Of a DNA stretch of 64,000 nucleotides, positions 49,720-59,527 are shown in pieces (within the stretch, counting starts at the first letter, position 1; each line of letters starts with the position of its first letter). The stretch comes from Stichopus chloronotus. Lineage: Eukaryota; Echinodermata; Holothuroidea; Aspidochirotida; Stichopodidae. The stretch is from contig CM037837.1 in assembly GCA_021234535.1 (NCBI GenBank), positions 2,604,001 to 2,668,000 on the forward strand, read 5' to 3'. The notes under the pieces are model-generated. The model searched no databases. It had not been told where the DNA came from and worked only from the letters and a program-made list of their open reading frames with translations. The position numbers were made by a program, and so were the translations under genes.

Positions 49720-50930
49720 CAGAAACATAAGATCCCTATTTCATGGCTGGTTACGTACATGCAGCTCAGGACACCCGGGAAGTGCCGCGTTTCCGGCCAT
49801 CATTGGGCTCCGAACCAACCAGTGGTGGTGCTCCGCTTAGTCCTGCCCGCGCCGTGCCCGCAAAAGTGCTACGCCCTCAACCAGACCCCACCGCAGCTGA
49901 AAACCCTGGACATGCCCCTCATATGTTATATCAATGATATCACATTATGCCCTGACGGTGCCCGGATAAATTGTGTTGTTTTTTTTTCAAAATTTCGCTG
50001 AGGATTTTGAACCACTAGCTCTCAATGAGACGTTTCGCTAGAAATTCCCTTACATGCATTGCTATTTTTCATAGATTGTTTTTTTTTTTTTTTCAAATTT
50101 CAGACATGACATCCCGGTTTTAAGGCTGGGTACATGCATCCTAGAAAGAGCGGGGAAAGCCGTTTCCGATTACATGGGGAGTTCTTAAAACCCCAAATTT
50201 TCTTGTACGCTACCCGCCAACTCATGAAGTCGCTCCGCTTAGATAGTAAACCCACTAGTTAATAGCAAAATCCATCCAAAATATATCACCCCCAGATTTC
50301 TAGACGCCCGTATGTCTAATTCAGCACTCAAATATAGGCCAAGTACTCAAATAACAAAATGAGAGCGAATGCGTAATTCATTATGATTCTTGTATCACCT
50401 CGAGCCACCTGATATGTATTACTAGTTTTCATACATTATTTTTTATTTTCACATAAATTATGGAATTGCAGACATGATATCCTTATTTTAAGGTTGGGCA
50501 CATGCGGCCTTAGATACTCGGTAAACACCGTTTCCGGCCATCTAGGGAGTTTGTAAAATAGAAACTTTTCTTATACTTTTCTGTTATACGCTACTCGCCA
50601 CCTTATGGTGAGGCTTCGCTTAGATAGTGATCCCGCTACTGAGTAACAAAATTCGGGCAAAAATTTCTGCCCCCGAATTTCTAGGCGCCCGTACGCGTAT
50701 GTGATCAGCCCCAAATATAACTTACCAAGTACTTAAAGCTAAAAAAAAAAATGGAAGAGGGTGCGTAATTCATTATGATTCTTGTATTACCTCGGCCCTC
50801 CTGATATGTATTAACATTTTTCATGCATTGATTTTTTTTCACATGAATTGAGGAAATGCAGACATGATATCTTTATTTCAAGGCTGGATACACTCAGGTC
50901 ATGTAGGCAACATGTGGAGTATGTCCCCCC
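49720..50930 (+). repeat. Tandem array of ~370-390-bp units
   Basis: Unit starts resembling GCAGACATGATATCCTTATT occur at 49720 (diverged), 50101, 50469 and 50859, i.e. periods of 381, 368 and 390 bp. Shared internal landmarks are CCGTTTCCGG/ATTAC, TCCGCTTAGATAGT, TTCTAGRCGCCCGTA and GCGTAATTCATTATGATTCT. The last copy is incomplete. Small ORFs inside are not conserved between copies. Confidence 0.8.
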
Positions 50931-51569
50931 CCCCAAAAAAAAATAATGCATGTCATTTCCGATTGTCCACTTTTTTTGTGGTGGCCCAGGCTCTAAACCA
51001 AACCAGGTTTGCTCCCTCTTTTCTGGGCCATTGTTAGGAATCTCATATAACTGACTAGTGGCTACGGACCTGGAGGGCTTGTTCAGCCTTCCCCGCGTCC
51101 TGCGTAGCACTTCTGTGCTATGCCTCTTTCTGGCTGGTCTATGCTTTTCTTTGGCCCATCCTTTTCTTTGGGAAATGAAGTCACCCAATTGAGTTAGTAT
51201 ACCCCTTATGCTGATTCTTGAATGACTCTTTTTCATTATGTGATAACAATTTTGCTGTTGAATTGCTTAATTTTGCAGCATAACACCTTGCTATGCATGA
51301 CATTCAGCAAGGCCTAAGAGAAATGAGAAGAGAATTTATCAAGATTTGACGATTTTTCAAAATAAAGTAGGGAAGACCCTTGAATTTTCTTTTTCTCACC
51401 CCTGTCTCAGCGTTGTTCCTGTTTTCTCTTCACCAGGAGGGGAAGACATCTTTTCCGTGCGTCTTCCCCTTCCCGGTCCGAAGCTGGGGTTACCCTTGTG
51501 TTCGCCACAATAGCCGACAACCATGGAAATACATACAACGAATATTTTTATGTAAATAGCACGATATGT

Positions 51570-51760
51570 TCGAAACCCGGAAGAGCGCGCTAAAAGTTAC
51601 GTCATCGTCAAACACCAATGAAATCCTTTTGATACGAACAAGTCACAGCACGATCCTCCCATTTTCAAGGTGAAAGATCACTGGAATACCGCGAAACGAA
51701 AGAAACAACGCGCGGCAAGTGTTGGCAGTCTGTGCTATGTACAACTACAAATGTTCTGTG
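51570..51760 (+). promoter_or_regulatory. Likely PPM1D promoter
   Basis: This CpG-containing stretch upstream of PPM1D has an ETS-type CCGGAAG (51577-51583), a CRE/ATF-like TTACGTCA (51597-51604), a CCAAT box (51615-51619), and a single p53-half-site-like GAACAAGTCA (51636-51645, 9 of 10 to RRRCWWGYYY). No TATA box is evident. CRE and p53 control are known for vertebrate PPM1D; retention here is inference from short matches. Confidence 0.4.
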
Positions 51761-51894
51761 GATTACCATACAACGTAAAAACAGCTAGACAGTAAGTCGT
51801 AGTGAAGAAATATGCTTTGCAACTAGGCCTGTTGTACTTGTATATACTGGATGTAGTCACGCCACATACTACCGGTTACAGACTTGCAACAGTC

Positions 51895-52237
51895 ATGGAC
51901 CAAGAGCAGTATAGAGTCGTTTCAAGTCCTCGTAAGAATGCACCCAAAAAGAAGAGGGCATTGGGGCTAAGAATTTCGAGTGATTCTACAATGGGTGGCA
52001 GAAAGTATCAAGAAGACAAAATTTTGATTTCCTTCGACAGAAAAGATGACGCCGACTATGCTTGTCTGTGCGTGTTCGATGGTCATGGCGGTGATCAAGC
52101 CTCCATATACGCAAGAGATCACCTTTGGGAAAACATCAAACAACAGGAAGGATTTTTCTCACGAAACCACGAAGAGGTCATGAAAGCTATCAGACAGGGT
52201 TTTCATTTCACTCAGTCTGAAATGTGGAAAGTTCGTC
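51895..52237 (+). CDS. PPM1D: PPM1D exon 1 (residues 1-114)
   Basis: Starts at the ATG of MDQEQYRVVSS and carries a short basic stretch (KNAPKKKR), GGRKYQED and the metal-binding DGHGG. It ends after one base of codon 115 at a perfect GTAAGT donor (52238). Read-through of the donor would end in-frame at 52284. Confidence 0.95.
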
Positions 52238-55200
52238 GTAAGTTAAGCTGTCAGTGTCGCTGTCAGTATGTATTGGCGCCATAACTAAAGTGCTTCACCG
52301 AGCACTCTAACGTTAACAGTAACGCCTTCACACAGGAGTCTGTTGCACAAACTTACTAGACAGCACCAGCCTAGCCTTATGCCAGTTACAGTTAGGCCCT
52401 GCACTTATCTTAATTCATGCACCACCAGTTCCTATAGTTCTATAGTACACAAACTAGGACAAGATCGCCGACCCACCTACGAAAGTTTCCCCCAAATTAC
52501 CCTTGATTTTTTGCCTTGTCTCCTTTTATTATTGAAAGAACATTCTAGTAATATTCCCTGATCGGTTTGATACTGATCTGGGTGCTTTTAAATAAAGAAT
52601 TTCTTGAAAATGGAATACTTTCTCCGGACAAATTCACTGTACCCAACAATTGTGTACCCAAGTTGCCTGTCTGCATTCCATGTAGTGCGAAGATCTACGG
52701 CATGCACGAAAAAAAATCAACCTTGGGGTGACTACATTTTGCAAGGCCTAGCCTAATCATTGTACATTTTGCACTGCAAACTACTTTTAAGTCAAAACCA
52801 CAGCTACTAGTTTCTGCTGTAGCCTAGACCTAGTAAGTAGTATGCTTCCACTTAATTTTCTTGAAGTCCAAACACAAAACATGATTATTTTCTGCCAAAT
52901 ATGAGAGAATGTGTGTAACTGTATGCTTCAAGTTGGAAGCACAATCATGGTATAGCAGGTTATGTTATTCTGCATTATGAGGTATATAGCACGTTTGTTG
53001 GCGTACGACTGCTAACACCTTGGCATATGAATGCCAATACCTTGGCGAAACTTCGGCGTCGCCATTACATGGAATGCACCCTGGCCAGGTTGCCTGTTAG
53101 TGATATCACTCTATACAGTAGTTAGGGAATAGCCCTCTCTAAATCGTGCTCCTCCCATTCGGTAGTTTCGCATCTCAAAATATGTATGGAAAGCTGGTTA
53201 TTGGAATACCCTTGGGTATTGAAAAATGTAGATTTAAGAATCAATAAATCATGATTAATTTAGGGCCTAACTTTCAATGGTGGTTGGCAATCTGTCTTAC
53301 AGTGTCAATTATGTTCATTTATAAGTGATGGTTAGTGTATGTAAGTACGCTAGGATGACCAATGATTAGTTGCAGGGTGGAGGCTTACTCATTGTTATGA
53401 ATTCAGACACAAGAAATACATGAATTCCCAGCAAATCCCAATCCTTTTATAAAATAAGATTGATGTAAAATAAAACTTCGAAGAAAGTAGGGCCTGCCCT
53501 CATATGCATAACAGGTAGTTATTTCAGCTTAAATTTGCAACGGTGACTCATATTCATAAAAGTGGTTGCAAACTTGTGTCACATGCTGGTAGCCAAATAA
53601 AATATCCAAAATGGAAAAAACTATGATTTTGCCCATAAATTGACAACACATTTCATTAAGATTCCATTTATTCTCATGCCTCTACAGTTTGTATCATAGT
53701 TTCGTTCTTAACGCAGAAAGAAACTAGGTGCACTTGCACTCAAATTATATACAGATAGGAATAACTGGTGGATGAAACCAATTGTGATCAGTGCCCTTGT
53801 TTCATTAACTGCTATGGTTTTTGTATTTCTATTCTTCAATGAGGAAAAAAAGATTGTTGATGATTGAGAAATGTGTCTTTGAGGACAAGTGTCTTGTGTT
53901 TGCACAGTCTTGCATGCTGTTGGCAAAACAAACATAAATAAAGGCATAACTTACTGACAGTCGAAGGGTGTTTTTAAGTGAAACAGAGTAATTTGTCCTC
54001 TGCAGGCGATTCAAACCCCATGTGAGTATCTTGACCATAACTCAAGACACTGCTCTTTGAAGAAAAACTTCCAGTTGCCTCAAGGTTACCAAAGTGCCAT
54101 GTAACAGTGGCAAATAATTGCTAGAACTTAGAAGTTTGCATTGAAATTGAAGTCCTGCTTTTACCCTTGAACTTTGCACTAGTAGTAATGTGGATTGGGT
54201 ATGTTGCAGATTTACCACAAAAACGTTAAAAATATTGTATAAATGAAGGTCCTATCTCTTAAATTATATTGTAATGTTTCTTTTTAAGACAAGATTACAA
54301 AAGAAATCCAAAAGATATTCTAGGGCCATCGATTTTCCGCGATCACGGAAGTTGTCACGTAATCGCAGAATTTTGATTTTTTTCACGGAAAATCACGGAA
54401 CTTAAAAAATCATTTACAATGCTACAGAAGTTCGCAATCAAAATGGAAAAATGAAAAAAAAAAATTAAAAATTCGTGTATCACAACCCTGAAGTCTCTGG
54501 CTGCCTACAATCCAATCAAAAAACTGTTAAAACATCACCCCTCCGATGTTTGTGGGACTAAGTAGGAAATGCGCATTTAGGCTACTATATGTTAGTACCA
54601 GCCTAGCCTAGGCCGATGCCCATTTCTCTACTGTGTTATACTGTGAGTGCATGTGACACGATCAAAGAACTATCTAGTTCTTTGGACACGACATACCATA
54701 CTTTCAAGTTTTGTTTTGGTGTCCATGATCGAACAATCATAACGTTGCGGCTTCACTTTCACTTGTGGAATAATTATTGGATTAATTTACACTACGTATT
54801 TGGTTATTTTTAATTTCGTTTGGATCATTTACTACGGGCATAGAAGATACTCAAAAATTAATTGAAGGACCTTCAGTCAAACAATCGTGGGTAAACGTTT
54901 GGTTTTTTTTGTTCATTAAATGCTTGTGTTGACCTTAGGCTGGTGGTTGGATTTGTGGGTTGGTTAGGCTTCACTATCCTAACACATAAGTCAGTGCAAA
55001 ACGGAAAATCACGGATTTGACAATTTGCTTGAACGGATTTTCACGGAATTTGGAAATGCTAAAACGGAAATTGAATATTTTTTTCACGGAAAATCGGTGG
55101 CCCTAATATTCATGTAGTCATGCCTGAGTGACATCAAAACTCCTCCATTATGTAATGTACCATTTTAAAATAATGTTTTTTTTAAATTCATAAATTCCAA

Positions 55201-58200
55201 ATCAATCATGCTATTCAAGTATGATTTTTATCAATAAAAAGAGGAAAATTTTCCTTATATTTGTGAAATATCAGTTTCTGTCAGTGTCCAATCCCTTTAA
55301 TCGTCTAATCCCTAAAATGTCTAGATTTGTGGACTTCTGTCAGCACTTTGTGTCTTTTATACAGCATTCTGGCCAAGGACTGCAAGTGGCTATGCTAGTA
55401 CGGCCGGGACGACTGTCAGCATGGCCATAATCTGTGGCAACGACATGTACATAGCCCATCTCGGAGATTCCCGAATAGCCATCGGCCGCAAGTCAGGGAA
55501 AGGAATAGACGCTGACGTCTTGACCAGAGATCACAAACCCTCGTTGCCTAGGGAACTGGATCGAATACACAAGGCCGGAGGGAAGGTCCAAAAAAAATCA
55601 GGTGTTGATAGAGTGGTTTGGACCAGGACTAAAAACGACCACCAGGGGCCTCTGAGACGGAGCACCACTAAGTTTGAAATACCATTCTTGGCAGTCTCCA
55701 GATCACTGGGTAAGATTTTTCTAATTCTTTGCAGTTTGTATAAGTTCAATCGCAAGTGGGCTAGGGCGGCTCCAATGTTTTTTGATCAAGTACTTGTGGC
55801 CTGAATAGTCCACTGAAACTACTTGCAGCTCCTACTTGGCATTGGTTTTAGTGATGTCTGCCACCCACATATGTTATTTGTATTATATTTTGAGCAGGCA
55901 TTATCTTTTAGACAAGAAGGACCTTTTAAACAGCTTTGGTGGGTCAAAAATTGTGATTCTGGTTGGTGACTTAAATGGTCCGACATAGGCTGAGCCTAAT
56001 TGGATACCAAGAAATTAGAAATGCCCCACTAGATTTTACATTTTACGTCTTTAAACTTGCAAAAGGACATAGCATCAAACAACACAAAAACAACCTCCAT
56101 GTTCACAGTGAAAAAATATGGAGTAAACTGTAAATGAATGGATCAACTGATATCGTATTGAAGCACAAAAATATCATGTACATACGTACTACACCTTTGC
56201 ATAGTTATGACGTCATCCTTAGAGAAGAAAATCGACAAAAGATACGGTGCATCATGTGGTGCACCATAGTTTTGGTATGGCAATTAAAGAAGAACAACTT
56301 AATGAATAGTAATTGAATTGATGTACCTCTGTGCATGTCCTTCATAAACCTTGCAACAAATCTTGCTTATTATGAACATTTATACCTATAGTCATGTTGA
56401 CCCCTTATTCCCCCTCCCCTCCCCCTAAAAAGACTCAATATTCTTTCGAGTCCCAAACGTCAGAGTGTACTGTATCCTTCAACTTCATCCGTGAATTTTC
56501 TATCATGGCTCTTAAACTTGTCCCAAAAATTTTAACGTTTCTGTACTCTACCATATACATATATCCATATGCTCCCGTACATGTGTACAGCAGTTCAGAC
56601 AGTCCTCAACAAAAATACATGGGACACCTCCCGCTTGCTCATTCAATGTTGAATTTTGGGATGTTTGGTTTGGACAACATTGATTTAGGGGGGGAGGGGA
56701 TTGTGAAAGATGAATGAATCTACTGCACCTCAGTATTGCCACATTTGTGTACAGGTGTCCCATCAGTTTTGCCGAGGATTGCAGAAGCACTTTCCATGGA
56801 TTATTACTTAGGCCTAGGCAAAGTGCCCCTCATAAGCTCATAGCCTAGGCCTAGCCAAGATCATACCATATTCACATGTATGGATGCATGCAAGAATTTT
56901 GCGGTACCCAAATGGTGATTGGTTGTTGCGTGCCTGGGATGAATATGCGTATATCACAGTATTGCAACAGCACTCCCGGTAGCTCGCACCTCGCTTTTCA
57001 GAACTGTAAACTGCTGTCTGTTCCCTGAAATCTCACATAATCCCTCTCGTCACTCATTTTCAATTTCAGGAGATCTTTGGAGTTACAACTTTGATAGTTG
57101 CGAGTACATCGTGTCACCCGACCCAGAAATTTGGCACCACACCATAGACCCCGAGAAGGAGCGCTTTCTCATCTTGGCCTCAGATGGTCTGTGGAATGTT
57201 GCCAGTGTTTATGATTGTGTCAACATAGTCCATCAGTATAATGTCCACCGCATCAACAAGGTATGGTGAAATTAAGAAGTAGCCACCTGTAATCAAGTGA
57301 AGACCTTGCCCTTTCCTGTATTAGCATTGAACAGGTCTTGTACTCTGCAGGGTTTCTGTGGCCTGAAAAAGTCATTAAATTTTGTTAATATTACATAGGT
57401 CACTGAAAATAAACAAAATTTAGAACAGGCTGCTAGTTGAAAAAGTTGAAAAAATTGACATCCTATCACCATTGTCGTACTGAAATTCATCAAAATTTGG
57501 TCATGAAGTGTTCATGTCAAGGTCATGCAACTCGTGAAATTTGATTTTCTATAAGGTGCAGGAACCCAGACTCTTTCAAACCACAGTTTTCCGACATTTT
57601 AATTGGTTTTTCATCAACAGTGAAAGCAAAAAGCGACTTGCTCAGTCACAGAAAATCATTGTTTCCTTTTGGGAAAATAAGGCTAAAAAGTATTGAAAAT
57701 CAGGTTTATGTGCATTCTTATTTTTTTCTTTGTGGGGTGGGGTGAGGGGAATGATCTTGAGTTTGGAGACTTGAAGGAAAATACATAAAGTACATCACTG
57801 AGACTCAGTGAGCGTTTTTGGTTTCGATGAAAAGAGAAATCTATGCAGTCATGATTGTGTGTGTATGTGCATGACATGTGTGTGTTTGTGACGCCCACCT
57901 CGTTATCGTGGTATCTCCAGAAGGGAAACTTGGAAATTTCCCAAACTTGGTACATAAATCCTTCATATTGAGAGGAAACCCCTATTGTTTTTCGTGGTGG
58001 TCAAAGGTCATCGAGGTCACCAAAGGTCAAACACTGAAAATCTTGTTATCACGATATCTCAAGATGGGAAACTCCAACAGTTCTCAGCGGTGGTACATAG
58101 ATGCTCCATATTATCAGGAAGACTTGTATTGTTTTCATGAGGGTCAAAGGTCATCCGACGTCATCAGAGGTCAAACACTGAAAATCCTGTTATCTCGATA

Positions 58201-59527
58201 TTGGAAGAAGGGAAACTCCAACACTTCTCGAACGTGATACATAGATGAGGGAAGAACCCCATATTGAGGGAAGAACCTTTTTGTTTTGGTGGAGGTCAAA
58301 GGTGATCTGAGGTCAAACACTGAACTCATGTTAACACAATATCTCAAGATAGGAACGATGGATACTATTCATACTTAGTATGTGAGTTGGTCATATGAAG
58401 AGGCAAAACCCTATCGTTGTTTTGGTGGATGTCTAAGGTCATATGAGGTCACCAGAGGTCAATCACTGAAAATCTTGTTATCATTCTATCTCAAGAAGGG
58501 AATACTGACGGTTCTCAAACTTGGTACTCAGATGCACTGGTATTGAACTGCATATTCTGCTTCAAGTGTTGAAGATTTCATTTATTTATTGAATCTTCAG
58601 TCTGCTGGACCTATGAAGGAAACCATCTCCCACAAGCTGGTGAAACGTGGCATGGACCTGTGGAACTTCCGTTTGCTCAGAGCTGACAACATCACGGTCA
58701 TCACGTGTTTCTTTGAGATCCCGGAGACCTTAGATGACGAAGATGATCAGCTAGAACTCAACTCTCCGAAAGACTGGGCGAAGGCTGGCCTGCGTATGAA
58801 AAGCCCCCATCCAGAGGGCATCAGCCCCATCAAGCCCCCTCTGCGAAGGAGGCAGGCCTGCCCTAAGCTGTCATCCTTGGAAAATTACAACATGGACTAC
58901 TGCAGGAGTGGTAAAGAGAAGAGGAGAAGCAGATACCTCTCACACTGGTTCGATGGGGATCTCCATTGGCACTCTTCATCTCGTCACCACATACCAAAGG
59001 TGAAGACGTGCAGCTGCAGCAGGGTGAAGGATGGAATAAAAGAGGTGCAAGCCAGAGCGAGGAACTCAAATTCAAAGAACCTGAACAAGATAATGTATGC
59101 CAGACCCAAGGCCGCCGCCCAGAAGAGACCTTCAGAGGATAATGACAAGAGCAAATCCGTGAAGAGATTGAAAGTGGATCAAGATTCTGATAGACGAGAA
59201 AGCATTCAAGCGGCCAGCTCTCCAGATAGCAGCTACGGTGATTGTAAGTCCCCTCCAATCTCCTCCAATTCTTCTCCGGTCATGGGTACCACGACTCCAG
59301 TCACCCCAACAATACCATGCCCAGCAGGGGAAGATTGTGTCAACAGCACTCTGAACCGGGAACTCCCACCGCCTTCGCCACCATCAGAGAACAGTTCTAA
59401 TTCGGAAAATGTCGAAGTCAATGCCGGGTCGTCGTCAAGGAGACGCAGAACCATAAGGAGGTCGCCCCGTATCCAGGCCGCTGCGCTGACTATTCCAAAG
59501 AGCAGGAGGTCATGCAGAATACGATGA
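51895..59527 (+). CDS. PPM1D: PPM1D (WIP1) metal-dependent Ser/Thr phosphatase, complete in four exons
   Basis: Exons 51895-52237, 55365-55709, 57070-57260 and 58601-59527 sum to 1806 bases, giving 601 residues plus stop, close to human PPM1D (605). PPM/PP2C motifs occur in order: GGRKYQED (34-41), VFDGHGG (60-66), HLGDSR (146-151), DHKPSLP, LAVSRSLGD (to 231), ASDGLWN (266-272) and LRADNITVI (D322). The insert carrying LRRST just before FLAVSRS is the basic loop typical of PPM1D. The tail after ~330 is low-complexity and basic, with KRLKVD and an RRRRTIRRSPR cluster that look like nuclear localisation signals. In vertebrates this nuclear enzyme dephosphorylates p53, ATM, Chk1/2, p38 and H2AX to end the DNA-damage response; the same role here is inferred. 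The proline-rich insert seen near the N-terminus of the human enzyme is absent. The start ATG (51895) has an acceptable context; upstream in-frame codons have no ATG. Confidence 0.96.
52238..55364 (+). other. PPM1D intron 1
   Basis: 3127 bp with GTAAGT donor and ATACAG acceptor. The only recognisable content is the transposon at 54321-55105; no extra exon is seen. Confidence 0.9.
54321..55105. mobile_element. 785-bp non-autonomous DNA transposon in PPM1D intron 1
   Basis: The ends are inverted repeats: the left end reads TAGGGCCATCGATTTTCCG and the reverse complement of the right end reads TAGGGCCACCGATTTTCCG, 18 of 19 identical. ATATTC flanks it directly on both sides (54315-54320 and 55106-55111), a target duplication of at least 6 bp. 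Inside, a TCACGGAAAATCACGG-like motif recurs near both ends. There is no transposase ORF. hAT or P-like superfamily is possible; the length of the duplication leaves this open. Confidence 0.8.
55365..55709 (+). CDS. PPM1D: PPM1D exon 2 (residues 115-230)
   Basis: Acceptor TTTTATACAG at 55364, donor GTAAGA at 55710. Encodes FWPRTASGYASTAGTTVS, the HLGDSR metal-site region, DHKPSLPRELDRI, and the basic loop VVWTRTKNDHQGPLRRST leading into FLAVSRSLG. Both junctions are phase 1 and rebuild proline 115 and glycine 230. Confidence 0.95.
55710..57069 (+). other. PPM1D intron 2
   Basis: 1360 bp between GTAAGA donor and TTTCAG acceptor; no repeat or exon recognised. Confidence 0.85.
57070..57260 (+). 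CDS. PPM1D: PPM1D exon 3 (residues 230-293)
   Basis: Acceptor TTTCAATTTCAG, donor GTATGG. Encodes DLWSYNFDS, IVSPDPE and ILASDGLWN, where D268 is a conserved metal-coordinating aspartate of PP2C enzymes. It ends in phase 0. Confidence 0.94.
57261..58600 (+). other. PPM1D intron 3
   Basis: 1340 bp; its 3' half is satellite block 3, in reverse orientation to the other two blocks. Confidence 0.85.
57890..58530 (-). repeat. Degenerate ~145-bp satellite, block 3 (PPM1D intron 3)
   Basis: The reverse complement of the same family: GGTCAAAGGTCA phrases at about 58000, 58142, 58294 and 58434, with ATCTCAAGA.GGGAAACT segments between them. It fills roughly half of PPM1D intron 3. Confidence 0.85.
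58601..59527 (+). CDS. PPM1D: PPM1D exon 4, end of catalytic domain and basic tail (residues 294-601)
   Basis: Acceptor TTGAATCTTCAG. Encodes SAGPMKETISHKLVKRG and the last catalytic motif LRADNITVI, then a ~280-residue Ser/Pro/Lys/Arg-rich tail ending at the TGA at 59525-59527. Acidic DDEDDQLELNSP follows the domain, as in the vertebrate protein. Tail truncation in the human gene is known to stabilise the enzyme, so the basic clusters near 515 and the C-terminus are likely functional. Confidence 0.95.
   Translation, partial: SAGPMKETISHKLVKRGMDLWNFRLLRADNITVITCFFEIPETLDDEDDQLELNSPKDWAKAGLRMKSPHPEGISPIKPPLRRRQACPKLSSLENYNMDYCRSGKEKRRSRYLSHWFDGDLHWHSSSRHHIPKVKTCSCSRVKDGIKEVQARARNSNSKNLNKIMYARPKAAAQKRPSEDNDKSKSVKRLKVDQDSDRRESIQAASSPDSSYGDCKSPPISSNSSPVMGTTTPVTPTIPCPAGEDCVNSTLNRELPPPSPPSENSSNSENVEVNAGSSSRRRRTIRRSPRIQAAALTIPKSRRSCRIR

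Larger units (their letters stand above)
41677..51569. other. Spacer between YPEL and PPM1D, right part
   Basis: Repeat-dense: satellite block 2, MITE-like palindrome, three tandem arrays, hAT-like element, and many C or G homopolymers (for example 46133-46146, 48802-48816, 49532-49549). One possible orphan exon at 44343-44542; no gene supported. Confidence 0.6.

Noticed and set aside
50930..51240. Minus-strand ORF rich in Arg/Lys just upstream of the PPM1D promoter
   Set aside because: Protein-like in part, but it extends into the tandem array, has no recognised domain, and no supporting splice sites.
51561..51580. GTTCGAAACCC resembling a tRNA B box
   Set aside because: No A box or clover-leaf can be built from the preceding 60 bases.
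51802..51894. Upstream extension of the PPM1D frame
   Set aside because: It opens only with GTG and has no in-frame ATG before 51895, so it is 5' untranslated sequence.
58863..59258. 131-codon minus-strand ORF over PPM1D exon 4
   Set aside because: Antisense shadow of the conserved PPM1D tail exon.
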